The position numbers and the translations under genes were made by a program. A stretch of DNA of 64,000 nt from the NCBI RefSeq assembly GCF_037975245.1, contig NC_092582.1:1508001-1572000 (forward strand), given 5' to 3'. Position 1 is the first letter of the stretch. Each line of letters starts with the position of its first letter. This document shows, one piece after another, positions 1-23,600 of this stretch. The stretch is from Apostichopus japonicus. Taxonomy: Eukaryota; Echinodermata; Holothuroidea; Aspidochirotida; Stichopodidae. The notes under the pieces are model-generated. The model saw only the letters and a list, made by a program, of their open reading frames with translations. It was not told where the DNA came from and did not search any database.

Positions 1-2443
1 CGTCAGATTCACCATGATTATATTAATTACTTCATTTCTCGCCAGGTGATCCATGTGACAATGGATGTGCTGTTTCTAGATCATTAGCGAACGTTAGATA
101 TAGTGTACGGAGAGGCAATGTCGATAGTACAGTGGCTCCTGGTAGCTGCTTCGAGGATATCTTTTTCAACTAGCCGAAAATCTACATTTTGTAACCATGA
201 ATATCAAGATCTAAATTTACAGGCATGATAGAAATGCTTTAAGGAAAATCGGTATTTAAGTCGGTAGTATATAGTTAAAGTCAATTGTATAAACAACGTC
301 AAAGCCTAAATACCCCCTTGATTCGGGCATGTCTAACATGTAATGAATTTAAAGAATTGCTCGAAACATATTCCATTTTGCGTCAGATTCACCATGATTA
401 TATTAATTACTTCATTTCTCGTCAGGTGATCCATGTGACAATGGATGTGTTGTTCCTAGATCATTAGCGAACGGTAGATATAGTGTACGGAGAGGCAATG
501 TCGATAGTACAGTGGCTCCTGGTAGCTGCTTCGAGGATATCTTTTTCAACTAACCGAAAATCTACATTTTGTAACCATGAATATCAAGATCTACATTTAC
601 AGGCATGATAGAAATGATTTAAGGAAAATCGGTATTTAAGTCGGTAGTAGATAGTTAAAGTCAATTGTATAAACAACGTCAAAGCCTAAATACCCCCTTG
701 ATTCGGGCATGTCTAACATGTAATGAATTTAAAGAATTGCTCGAAACATATTCCATATTGCGTCAGATTCACCATGATCATATTAATTACTTCATTTCTC
801 GTCAGGTGATCAATGTGACAATGGATGTGTTGTTCCTAGATCATTAGCGAACGGTAGATATAGTGTACGGTCAGGCAATGTCGATAGTACAGTGGCTCCT
901 GGTAGCTGCTTCGAGGATATCTTTTTCAACTAGCCGAAACTCTACATTTTGTAACCATGAATATCAAGATCTAAATTTACAGGCATGATAGAAATGCTTT
1001 AAGGAAAATCGGTATTTAAGTCGGTAGTATATAGCTAAAGTCAATTGTATAAACAACGTCAAAGCCTAAATACCCCCTTGATTCGGGCATGTCTAACATG
1101 TAATGAATTTAAAGAATTGCTCGAAACAAATTCCATATTGCGTCAGATTCACCATGATTATATTAATAAGTTCATTTCTCGCCAGGTGATCCATGTGACA
1201 ATTGATGTGTTGTTCCTAGATCATTAGCGAACGGTAGATATAGTGTACGGTCAGGCAATGTCGATAGTACAGTGGCTCCTGGTAGCTGCTTCGAGGATAT
1301 CTTTTTCAACTAGCCGAAAATCTACATTTTGTAACCATGAATATCAAGATCTAAATTTACAGGCATGATAGAAATGCTTTAAGGAAAATCGGTATTTAAG
1401 TCGGTAGTATATAGCTAAAGTCAATTGTATAAACAACGTCAAAGCCTAAATACCCCCTTGATTCGGGCATGTCTAACATGTAATGAATATAAAGAAATGC
1501 TCGAAACATATTCCATATTGCGTCAGATTCACCATGATTATATTAATTACTTCATTTCTCGCCAGGTGATCCATGTGACAATTGATGTGTTGTTCCTAGA
1601 TCATTAGCGAACGTTAGATATAGTGTACGGAGAGGCAATGTCGATAGTACAGTGGCTCCTGGTAGCTGCTTCGAGGATATCTTTTTCAACTAACCGAAAA
1701 TCTACATTTTGTAACCATGAATATCAAGATCTACATTTACAGGCATGATAGAAATGATTTAAGGAAAATCGGTATTTAAGTCGGTAGTAGATAGTTAAAG
1801 TCAATTGTATAAACAACGTCAAAGCCTAAATACCCCCTTGATTCGGGCATGTCTAACATGTAATGAATTTAAAGAATTGCTCGAAACATATTCCATATTG
1901 CGTCAGATTCACCATGATTATATTAATTACTTCATTTCTCGTCAGGTGATCAATGTGACAATTGATGTGCTGTTTCTAGATCATTAGCGAACGTTAGATA
2001 TAGTGTACGGAGAGGCAATGTCGATAGTACAGTGGCTCCTGGTAGCTGCTTCGAGGATATCTTTTTCAACTAACCGAAAATCTACATTTTGTAACCATGA
2101 ATATCAAGATCTAAATTTACAGGCATGATAGAAATGATTTAAGGAAAATCGGTATTTAAGTCGGTAGTAGATAGTTAAAGTCAATTGTATAAACAACGTC
2201 AAAGCCTAAATACCCCCTTGATTCGGGCATGTCTAACATGTAATGAATTTAAAGAATTGCTCGAAACATATTCCATTTTGCGTCAGATTCACCATGATTA
2301 TATTAATTACTTCATTTCTCGTCAGGTGATCCATGTGACAATGGATGTGTTGTTCCTAGATCATTAGCGAACGGTAGATATAGTGTACGGTCAGGCAATG
2401 TCGATAGTACAGTGGCTCCTGGTAGCTGCTTCGAGGATATCTT
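1..2443. repeat. Tandem array, 380-bp unit, about 6.4 copies
   Basis: Units begin at 1, 381, 761, 1141, 1521, 1901 and 2281 (the last truncated at about 2443). Copies differ at a few percent of sites and share variants in mosaic fashion (for example AGAGGC or TCAGGC near unit position 110, TATATAG or TAGATAG near 270), as expected from unequal exchange or gene conversion. Each unit has a 60-codon open stretch that starts only at TTG, has no upstream ATG and changes amino acids freely between copies, so I do not call it coding. The array may extend left of the window. Its last copy ends a few bases before the acceptor of the first CCP exon. Confidence 0.95.
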
Positions 2444-2454
2444 TTTGCGTGTAG

Positions 2455-14380
<11,926 letters not shown>

Positions 14381-14829
14381 TCGAAGACAGACATCATCAT
14401 CTCCTACAGGGATATGGATGGAGAAGGAGTGACCTGATATCCGCCATCGACCTAGAAATTATGGCTTAATGAACGGTTATCACATTATAATGGTACCGTT
14501 ACACCTGTAGACAAGTGTCTACACCATTACGTAGATTGTAACAAAACTGTAATAAAGTATATTCACTGATCTATTTTTCATACTATTTACACTTTTAGCG
14601 GATTTTTTTTTATGATAAATTGTACGAAAATAAAACTGTACCTTTGTAAGTGAGAGTAAACTTACCTTTCGAAATACATTGCTGCTCGCCTTGTGAATTA
14701 AATTTGACCAGAGACTCTTACAGTTTATTATTTGCAATTAAGAAACATCTCAGATCAATAAATGAAATTTTCGGTGTGGGCCATAACATTCACCTGATAA
14801 CCACTGGTAATTTTAAGTTTACTAGAGAC
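14381..14829. other. 3' flank of CCP/Ig gene
   Basis: Probable 3' untranslated region to about 14570, then AT-rich sequence with nothing recognisable up to the hAT insertion. Confidence 0.5.
14551..14556 (+). other. Polyadenylation signal AATAAA for the CCP/Ig gene
   Basis: Canonical AATAAA about 170 bases after the TAG stop. A second similar hexamer lies near 14628. Assignment is by position only. Confidence 0.4.
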
Positions 14830-15271
14830 CACTGGCGGATCCAAGGGGGGGGGGGCAACGGGGGCCATGCCCCCCCAAAGGTGAGCCAAAAAGTGTTTCC
14901 GAACATCCACTGAATCATATGATTGGAAATTAAAAAAATCGAACGGAATAGCAGTGGTAGACTAGTCTAAACCTTTACGTTTTCTGGTTTAAAATTAAAT
15001 GTATGAGCATGAGGATTTACAGTTTATCACCATTTTGCAGTTACAGGCTGGTTGTAAGAAATTTATAACCTATGAAAATCATTTTTTTTGAGAAAGATGA
15101 TGCCAACTTTGTTTTATAAATATTTTAGAAAATTACACCAGGGAAACATTTTTTTAGAAGTAAATTAACATCACCATTGTACACTTTTGTCGCACCAAAT
15201 TGCATCTGAGGCAGCGGCGTAACGCCTATGGGCTCGGACGGGGCAAACCCAGGGGCCCCCGACCAACGGGG

Positions 15272-16362
15272 CAGTGGCGGCGGAACGGGGGGGGGGGCTT
15301 GGGGGGCTCAGCCCCCCAATGAAAAAGTTGAGGGGGCAAATGCTTGATAAGCCCCGTTAATATTTACCAAGGCTCCGAAACGTGCATCTGCCCATTTTTC
15401 ACTGCATACTTGTCGATCCGTCCGATGCACACGTATACTATATAGGTGTAATAATTTAAGTAATTGCTGGGGGACCCTCGGCCCGTCCCCTGGCTATAGA
15501 CCACATTGTCACCCCAACCGCGTCTTCATGCCCCGTGAAAAGTGGAAGCAGTGAGTGTGAGTACCGGTAAGCGTAACACAACTTCGTCTTAGGCCAATGA
15601 CTTGCCTCATTTCAGCCAGTTCTCCAACATCCCCTTACGAAGTGGCGGAGCGTCCATATATACAGTCAGGGGCGGATGCCCACCCCCCCCCCCCCGACGG
15701 ACTCAAATGGACTGCTGGCGCCCTTTTCAGCTTTTCACTACTTTTCACTTATTCGCGATTATTGACTATTTTATTGCGCTCTCATATACCTATTGACATT
15801 TGTCATATTCTGTTGTTTGTAGTTTTCCGACAAAATGGCGACGAAACCTATTTATTCTCCGTTTATCTGCAAAATAACAAGGCCCGGAAAGGGTCATTTC
15901 CTGCAATCTAGGGAGTATCTTTACTCAAAATTTTTTCTGTACGCTCCGCGCCAACCTGTGGTGGCGCTCCGCTTAGATAGTGTCGAAAGCGCCCCTACAG
16001 ACCATTCCTGCCCCCTGACCAATACCCCTACCTCCGCCACTGCTTTTACTACACTCAAAAACGTCTTTGCGAGTACACTGCGAGTAATAGCTACTCTCTT
16101 AAAACACCATCGAATATACAAATTACAATGTTTTTACAGACTTTTTTACGTGCAATCTGAGAAATTGCAGGCTTGAGACCCATATTTTAGGACTAGGTAT
16201 TCGCAGCATAAAACACTCGGGAAGTGCCGTTTTCGGCCATCTGGGGCTTTGAAAAAACCCCAAATTTTCTTGTACGCTCCGCGCCAACTGATGGTGGCGC
16301 TCCGCTTAGATAGTCTCAACACATTACCCCCCCCCCATAATTTTTCCGTTCCGCCGCGCCTG
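15272..16362. mobile_element. hAT-type element, innermost of the nest
   Basis: Flanked by CAACGGGG (15264-15271) and CAAAGGGG (16363-16370), a 7/8 match read as a mutated 8-bp duplication. Ends: left CAGTGGCGGCGGAAC, right GTTCCGCCGCGCCTG. It holds two copies of the CGCTCCGC...TTAGATAGT motif (15940-15981 and 16273-16314) and long G/C runs. Open stretches inside have no recognisable domain. Confidence 0.8.
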
Positions 16363-16535
16363 CAAAGGGGGCCCCCGCTGCACTGATGTACAGAACTTAG
16401 AAGAGGGGTACCCTTTTTTTTTCTTTTCTTTTTTTTGAAACGACACGTTTTCGTTGGAAAAGAAACTACAAACGAGACAATGGACATATTTTTCTGTGTG
16501 ACCTTAGTACCTACTCAAAGCTGTTATCGGCTGTG

Positions 16536-16757
16536 GTCCTATTTATTACACTTCCAGTCACAGTGGCGACCGCAGAAAGATCATTCTCCAAGTTGAAGCT
16601 AATCAAGACTTACCTATGTTCAACCATTTCTCAAGATCGGCTGGAATTCGCAGGCTATCCTTTCCATCGAGAGCGAGGAGGCATGGTCACTGATAAAGAT
16701 GGACTAATCGATATGTTTGCTGACAAGAAGGCCAGGCTCAGTAAATTCAAGCTCTAG
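16536..16757 (+). pseudogene. hAT transposase C-terminal (hATC dimerisation) remnant
   Basis: The frame reads LPVTVATAERSFSKLKLIKTYL and then SQDRLEF, the signature of the hAT C-terminal dimerisation domain found in hAT transposases and ZMYM-like domesticated relatives. After RLEF the reading departs from the family pattern (the other frame gives IESEEA, expected after LSI), then returns with DKDGLIDMFADKKAR. This indicates a pair of compensating frameshifts. The N-terminal zinc finger and catalytic DDE part are missing, so no active transposase is made. Confidence 0.8.
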
Positions 16758-17504
16758 CCTTTCCAAGTTCTCGGGAACTTGGATACCATTTGTCCACAGG
16801 AGTTACGCCACGGGTGGAAATATACATGTTGATGTTAATTGGACATTGGTCATTTGGTCTTATTGTCCTTTCAATCTCTTAATGTATTCTAGCTTTGCAA
16901 CACATTTTTTTCATGTTCCCAGTATGACAGACAAGGCGGACCAAAAATGTGTCTATGAACGCAGATTTTCCCCAAAATCTCAGTCGATAAAATCACCACA
17001 AAATGTTCCATATACGGCTAAGATTGCACCAGAGAGCTTGTAGAACTCCAGAGCTTCCAGGGCCCTAAGGCGGGCCCTGGACCCACGCCTTTGGGACTTC
17101 GCGCTCCGCGCTCGTGATGTGCGCTCAGCGCACATCGGTTGATTCTCCGCAGCAGCCAGGGGGGCCCTTCCTTCCCTGGACCCAGGGGCATCCAGACTCA
17201 TCGTTACGCCGCTGATCTGAGGGCATTCAGCAATAGAAAATTTTCCACCCCCTCCCCTTATAGACCCCTCCCCCATATCACTCTAACGCCACTTTGGCCC
17301 CTCCCAAACAAAGGCCCTGGATCCGCCAGTGCTAGAGACTGATCATTTGTTATTTAAAGTGACAGTTATTTAATCATTATAAGACTAATATGCACGTCAC
17401 TTTCATCATAATATTGATTTTAAATATATGAATAAACGAGAGTAAAGCAGACAGTTTCAGTGACTATCTGCTTTACTGTACCTGCAAGCACCAGTCATTG
17501 ACTC

Positions 17505-18196
17505 TTTATTCATTATTCCCGCAACAACAGATGAGGTCCTTAAAGTACTTCTATCACTCAAGCCATCCGCTGCTGGTTTTGATGGTGTTTCTGCTATTAT
17601 TGTAAAACATGTTGCCCATTCATTATTTATTCCACTCACATATCTTTGTAATCTCTCTTTTGAGCTTGGTGTTGTTCCCACATCTTTAAAAATAGCTCGA
17701 GTTGTTCCTGTCTTTAAGGCCGGTGAAAAGGAATCCGTGAATAATTATAAAGGTAATCGTAAAAATAATGTTCTCACGGTTATATAACTTTATTGCTCAG
17801 CATAATTTACTGTATAACTATCAATTTGGTTTCCTTCCTGGCCGCTCAACTACACATGCTATTTTACATTTTACTTGTAAAGTTATTGAAGCTTTTGAAA
17901 ATAATCAGTATGCTTCTGGTATATTTCTGGATCTGTCGTCGAAGGCGTTTGATACCCTTGACCATAACATTTTACTTGAAAAACTTAGTCATTATGGAAT
18001 CCGGGGAACTGTACTTCAGTGGTTCAAAAGCTATCTTGCTGATCGTCACCAGTTTGTTGTTATTAATAATATAAATTCTGTTTCTAAGCCAATTAAGTGT
18101 GGTGTTCCTCAAGGGTCCATACTTGGTCCATTGTTGTTTATAATTTATGTTAATGACCTCTATAGAGCCAGCAACACATTTCATATAATCTCTTAT
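17505..18196 (+). pseudogene. LINE reverse transcriptase, 5' half
   Basis: The translation shows the non-LTR reverse-transcriptase core of the jockey superfamily (CR1/L2-like in flavour): KPSAAGFDGVSA, ARVVPVFKAGEK with NNYK, then after a frameshift near 17755 (a small deletion where RPIS is expected) LYNYQFGFLPGRSTTHAI, motif A (KAFDTLDHNILLEKL) and motif B (GVPQGSILGPLLF). It stops at ISY, where the BEL/Pao element has inserted. The reading continues at 26218. It was already broken by the frameshift or is a decayed copy. Confidence 0.88.
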
Positions 18197-18761
18197 TGTA
18201 GCCGTGGTGGTGTAGAGGTAGATGTATAGAGTAAGGAGGACACTGAGGCTTCTACTGGATTACGCACTCGTCTATTTTAATCCGTGAAAACTACAAAAAA
18301 TATATATATAAATTGTCTATAAACGTACAAATATATCACAAAGTAATCAGTAAATCGCAATCGTCACAAACATACAAGTAACACATAAATACGAGAAAAT
18401 ACAACGCAAACCTCAAAGACGCAACTCAAATAGATTCTACAAAATATATATAAATTCTCTATAAACCGCAATAATTAAAACGTACCTCTTTGGTATCCTC
18501 TACTCTTATTCAAACGCAAATCAGTGACAAAGTCACACAGTATGGATATATTGCACAGGCTGCCACACCCTGGCACAAGTTACAGGTATAGTATTACAGT
18601 AGGTGTATGTACAGGTATAAGGTATAAGCTATCTGGTCACAACTGACTCTACTCAGCTCTGGAATGCAAGTGAGGTCCCTGGAACTCTCAATTGCACATG
18701 CAGGAATATCCAAACAGAGGGCATGACCTCACATACTGAATATTCATGAGGCACACTTACA
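18197..18761 (-). repeat. 3' LTR of the BEL/Pao element
   Basis: 565 bp, apparently identical to 25653-26217. In element orientation it is directly preceded by the purine-rich TTTGAGGGGGCA (18762-18773), a good polypurine tract for plus-strand priming. Confidence 0.95.
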
Positions 18762-18963
18762 TGCCCCCTCAAAATGAATTTAATTCATTTTCTAACATTG
18801 AAATACACCAATTAAACTTAAACACAAATACAAATGAAACAATTTTTATTATTTTCGAAACAAATTTTGTCAAACACAACAAACATATAATATAGATGAA
18901 ATTCAGAACACGCACTTAACCAAAACTTAAGCAGTTAAAACCTGTAGGCACCTTATAGCAATT

Positions 18964-20538
18964 CTATGCATTCGAGTTTTCCACCAAAACAATTACTTTG
19001 TGTATTGGTCGTTCAAGCACTATTACCTTACCCCTACGTTTGCCTTTATCATCTATATGTGCACTTAATGCGACCTTGACCTTTCTTACACAGTTATCAT
19101 CACCCTGAATAACATCTACCACCCTGGCTAATGGCCACTCATTGCGAGGCAAATCTTCAGTCTTGACCAATACAACGTCATTTATCTCAATGTTACGAGA
19201 GGGCTTAGACCACTTTTGACGTGCCTGAAGATTTTGCAAATATTCTACTCTCCACCGAGACCAAAACACATTGATCATATACTGGACTCTACGCCATCGT
19301 TTGCGTGAATACATATCAGAAGAATCAAAACTACCTGGAGGGGGAAGGAGTACCCTTGACTTCATGGTGATCAAATGGTTTGGGGTCAATGGTGCCAAAG
19401 ACATAGGATCATAGAGTGTGTCTGCTGACAATGGGCGGCTATTAATTATTGAAGCTACCTCATACATGAATGTTCTAAGTGACTCGTCGTCTAGCTGAGT
19501 GCCATGCTTATCTAACGTAGAATTCAATATATTGCGAGCAGTGCGAATCTGACGTTCCCATACTCCTCCCATATGACTGGCATGGGGAACGTTAAATTTG
19601 AACTCGAAATAATCACAACCTTGTTTCAAAAGGAACTTACTGACACTATTGTGATCCGTCTCAGCTAGAGCTTTCCTGAGTTCATTACTAGCCCCAACAA
19701 AATTAGTTCCTTGATCGGAGCGCAGTACTCTAATGGGACCCCGAACAGCTAAGAACCGTCTTAGTGCATTAAGAAAGGAGTCAGTACTTAGTGAACAAGA
19801 CACTTCTATGTGTACTGCCCTAGAAGCCATGCAAGTAAAGAGGACACCATAGCGTTTCAGCTGCTTTCGACCCTCCTTCACATACCAAGGACCAAAACAG
19901 TCTACACCACAATACGTAAATGGAGGAGATGCCTCTACTCGATCTGCTGGTAGATCTGCCATTTTTTGTTGGTTAAGCTTACCCCGATATTTTTTACATT
20001 TGACGCAACCATGTATGACTTTGGCAACGGCACTACTGCAACCAACAACCCAGAAACCATTTGCCCTTAGCTCGTTGGTTGTAAAACCACGACCTTGGTG
20101 TTCAACCTTCTCATGGAAGTGGTATATAAGTAAATTTGTTACATGTCCAGTCTTTGGAAATATTACAGGATGCCTTACATGAAATTCTGAACTGGACTTA
20201 CAGAGGCGTCCGCCGACACGCATAATTTCATCATCATCCAGAAAGGGATCAAGATCACCAAGAGGTCTTGTCCTTAAACATGTACCAAGCTCATTCCTTG
20301 AGGTTTTACAGGTTCTCAAAAAGTCTATTTCTACCTTAAATGCATTAGCTTGCACCATTCTTACAATTTCAAGCTCTGCTGCTTTTAGTTCCTTGACCCC
20401 AATACAATTAGGGGATTCCTTAGCATGACTATCACTACGTAGGCCATTCTTAAGATTAAACTTCAGAAGCAAGCAGACAGCAATAGCTCTTTTTGCTTTG
20501 AACCAACTTGAGACATGCTTTAATCTTTCTACCTCCAA
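18964..20538 (-). CDS. BEL/Pao integrase and C-terminal domain (524 aa open frame)
   Basis: Continuation of the polyprotein in another frame; open reading actually extends upstream to about 20660 (GPKFIRKVEPPIA...), so the ATG at 20538 is internal rather than a true start. Visible: HHCC zinc-binding motif (YHFHEKVEHQG about residue 140, then CVKCKKY about 177); integrase catalytic D in VDCFGPW (about 213), D in SDQGTNF (about 273) and E in GGVWERQIR (about 326), a complete D-D-E triad; and a C-terminal DUF5641-type region (KRWRRVQYMINVFWSRW, then NDVVLVKTEDLPRNEWPLARV). It inserts the cDNA into host DNA. The triad is intact, yet without frameshifting it would not be joined to reverse transcriptase. 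Confidence 0.93.
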   Translation of the reverse strand: MEVERLKHVSSWFKAKRAIAVCLLLKFNLKNGLRSDSHAKESPNCIGVKELKAAELEIVRMVQANAFKVEIDFLRTCKTSRNELGTCLRTRPLGDLDPFLDDDEIMRVGGRLCKSSSEFHVRHPVIFPKTGHVTNLLIYHFHEKVEHQGRGFTTNELRANGFWVVGCSSAVAKVIHGCVKCKKYRGKLNQQKMADLPADRVEASPPFTYCGVDCFGPWYVKEGRKQLKRYGVLFTCMASRAVHIEVSCSLSTDSFLNALRRFLAVRGPIRVLRSDQGTNFVGASNELRKALAETDHNSVSKFLLKQGCDYFEFKFNVPHASHMGGVWERQIRTARNILNSTLDKHGTQLDDESLRTFMYEVASIINSRPLSADTLYDPMSLAPLTPNHLITMKSRVLLPPPGSFDSSDMYSRKRWRRVQYMINVFWSRWRVEYLQNLQARQKWSKPSRNIEINDVVLVKTEDLPRNEWPLARVVDVIQGDDNCVRKVKVALSAHIDDKGKRRGKVIVLERPIHKVIVLVENSNA

Positions 20539-20659
20539 ATAAGAAGGAGACCCTTCACTTTGAACAAGTAATGAATTGACCCTTCTAACTTCAGGATCAT
20601 CAGCAGAAAGATTTGCATTAGGATGACTTGCAATAGGAGGTTCAACCTTTCTAATAAAC

Positions 20660-23600
20660 TTAGGTCCAATTGGATCCTAGCAACTCCTCTGTAGTCAAGC
20701 CTCTTGAGGCGTGGTCAGCAGGGTTATCAGAACCCTTAACATGCCTCCACTGAGAGGGATCTGTTGCATTTCGGATCTGTTGGACACGGTTGGCAACAAA
20801 AACATGGAATTTACGTGCCTCATTGTTGATGTAACCTAATACTACTTGACTGTCTGTCCAAAAGAATTCACTAATGTTATCATACTCAAGCTCTTTTCGA
20901 AGTAAGAGACTAATTTTGACTGATAACACAGCTGCAGTTAGTTCTAAACGAGGAATTGTGATTGACTTTATCGGTGCTACTCTTGCCTTTCCCATGACAA
21001 AGGCGCAGTGTACTTGGTTCAAGCCATTTTGAAGACGAAGATACGAACAATGACCATAGCCTTTAGTACTTGCATCACAAAAGTGATGTAGTTCTACTCT
21101 GACAACCTTACCAAAACCAACAGGCTTATAACAACGTTCAAATTTTAATTCATCTAGTTTACAGAGGTTTCTTCTCCAATTTTCCCAAGTTGCTCTCAAC
21201 TCCTCAGGCAGAGGGCAATCCCAAGCCATATGATCATTACACAGACTTTGAAGAATCTGCTTCCCTATAAGAACAACTGGAGAAACAAAGCCTAAAGGAT
21301 CGTATACAGAACTCACAGTGGAAAGAATTCCACGCCTAGTAAGGGGCTGATCCTTTAAGGTGATCTTAAATTGAAATACATCAGACTCAATACACCATTG
21401 TACACCTAATGCCCTTTCTATGGGTAAGGGATCCAAACAAAGATCCAAATCCTTAGTAGCTCCAGCTTGATCCTCTGAGGGAACAGACCTCATCACAATT
21501 CTGGAATTTGATACTATCTTATGAAATCTGATACCTCCTTTCTTCAGAACATCTTTCGTTCTGGAAATGAGATCAATAGCTTCATTGGCATCAGATACTG
21601 ATTTTAAGCCATCATCAACATAAAAATTTTGATGAATGAAGTGGGTTACGTCAGGCCCAAATTCTTTCTCATAATCAGAGGCAATCTGCTTAAGTCCAAA
21701 GTTAGCGCACCCGGGCGATGACCCTGCCCCAAAGAGGTGAACTGTCATACGATACTCTACAGGCTCACTAGTAAAATCACCATTTTGCCACCAAAGGAAT
21801 CGTAGAAGATCTCTTTGTTCCTTATTTACCTTAAATTGATAAAACATAGCTTCAATATCGCCCATAAATGCAACACTCTCTTGTCGAAACCGGCAGAGAA
21901 CCCCAACAAATGTATTTGTCAGATTAGGTCCTGTTAGCAAATAATCGTTAAGTGAGACACCCTTAAACGTAGCACTACAATCGAACACCACACGAATTTT
22001 GCCAGGTTTCTTTGGATGATAGATTCCATGGTGTGGTATGAAATTAACATTACCGTTTTGTGAAGTAAGTTCGCCAACAGGAACCCTTTCTGCAAATCCC
22101 TTGGAGATGATATCTTGCATGAAAGCACAATAATCTCTAGCATATACAATATCACCTTCTAATCTTTTCTGAAGTTTACTCAAACGATGCCAAGCAAGAG
22201 ATCGATTATTCGGTAGATTCATGGCTATTGACCTTAAGGGTAATGGCATCTCATAATGACCATCTTCTGCTATATGAACACCCTCTTTTAGTGTTGAGAG
22301 AAATTGAACATCTTCTTGTGAGTATGAAGTTTGACCAAAATTTCCTTCATTGAACTCTAGTTCCATCATTCGAGCTACTTGTTCTGGACACATAATTTCC
22401 TTTACCTTGGTCCTGAAGCAAATATGTACTTCTCTACAGTCGTCTAGTTGGGAAGGGGTGGGTACCTCACAAGTAACAATTAAATGACTAAGGCCTATGA
22501 AGTCATGATCACAAATTTCTACTTCATCTGGGTCAACCATTCCTACAATACCCCAACCAAGGTCAGTCCTTTGTGCATAAGGTCCATCACCAACAGGAGG
22601 TATGACTTGCCTCGGTACAAGAGCCTTAGGGCAGTTGTAGCCAATCAACAACCCAATGTCACACTCTGCGACAGGCATTAAATTGTTTGCAATTTCCTTT
22701 AAGTACGGCCACTGCTGGGCTATCACAGGACTAGGAATGTGTGTTCGGTTTACTGGAATTGCATAACGAGTGTAGGACATAGGTAAGGGAATTACATTTG
22801 AACTGTCATGACCTCTCACAATTAAGCCATCTACCCTATTGCTATTAACAACATGATTTTGAGAGATCATGGTGGATAATGCTAATTGAGTTCTTGTTCC
22901 TTTAACACCTAATGCCTCGCAAACGCACTCTGTTACAAAGGTGGTATCAGACTGAGTGTCTAACATAGCATAAGTAAGGATTTCCTTGTTAGGGTTACCC
23001 TTATGGGAGATATACACGGGAAGAATCAAAGAACTCATATTGGCCTTGTTGGCACCACTCATATGATTAAACCCTTTCTGAACCTCTAATGGTTGTGTCT
23101 GAACACTCACAGACGTTGTACTGACATTACGAGAAATGCTACCACTTTGTTCCCTCTGAGTCTCTGATTTAGGCTTAAAATCCCCATGAAATGCTGTTGG
23201 ATGAGGCCTCCCACACCTTTTACATGTGATCCGCTTGCGGCAAAATCGAGATCTATGACCTTGTCGAAGACAACCATAACACAAATCATTATCTTTGGCA
23301 TAATTCTTACGACCTTCCATTGGTTTTGACAAAAACTGCCTGCAATCATCTAAATCATGTTCACTTTGGCACATAATGCATCTATTTACATTTCCTTTAG
23401 ACAATTCAGACCCTTCAATTGCAAAATTTCTAGCTCCCTGAGTACTTTGCCCTACCTTACCCCTTGCATCAGACTGACAGAACTTTAAAGCCTGGAAAGA
23501 AGTAACAGGGTTACATGCAATGTTTGCCTCTCTCACTATGAACAGACGAAATTCGCTGAACGGGGGGAAACTAATTCTACCTTGATGCACTCCCCAGTCT

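Larger units (their letters stand above)
15212..17214 (+). mobile_element. hAT element with transposase remnant, second level
   Basis: Flanked by the 8-bp duplication ATCTGAGG (15204-15211 and 17215-17222). Left end CAGCGGCGTAACG, right end CGTTACGCCGCTG, perfectly inverted over 13 bp. Its own sequence is about 900 bases once the inner insertion 15272-16362 is removed. It keeps the 3' end of a hAT transposase (16536-16757), so it is an internally deleted copy of an autonomous element. Confidence 0.9.
14830..17331. mobile_element. hAT-type element, outermost of a three-level nest
   Basis: It is bounded by the 8-bp duplication CTAGAGAC (14822-14829 and 17332-17339). Ends are inverted: left CACTGGCGGATCC, right GGATCCGCCAGTG, a perfect 13-bp match. 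The interior was invaded by the element at 15212-17214; without it about 500 bases remain, with no coding sequence. It shares CACCAAATTGCATCTGAGG with the 7500-7858 element, so both may belong to one non-autonomous family. Confidence 0.9.

Noticed and set aside
285-2367. Six near-identical 60-residue open frames in the 380-bp array
   Set aside because: They start at TTG, have no upstream ATG or splice context, and substitutions between copies change residues freely. They are an effect of the tandem repeat.
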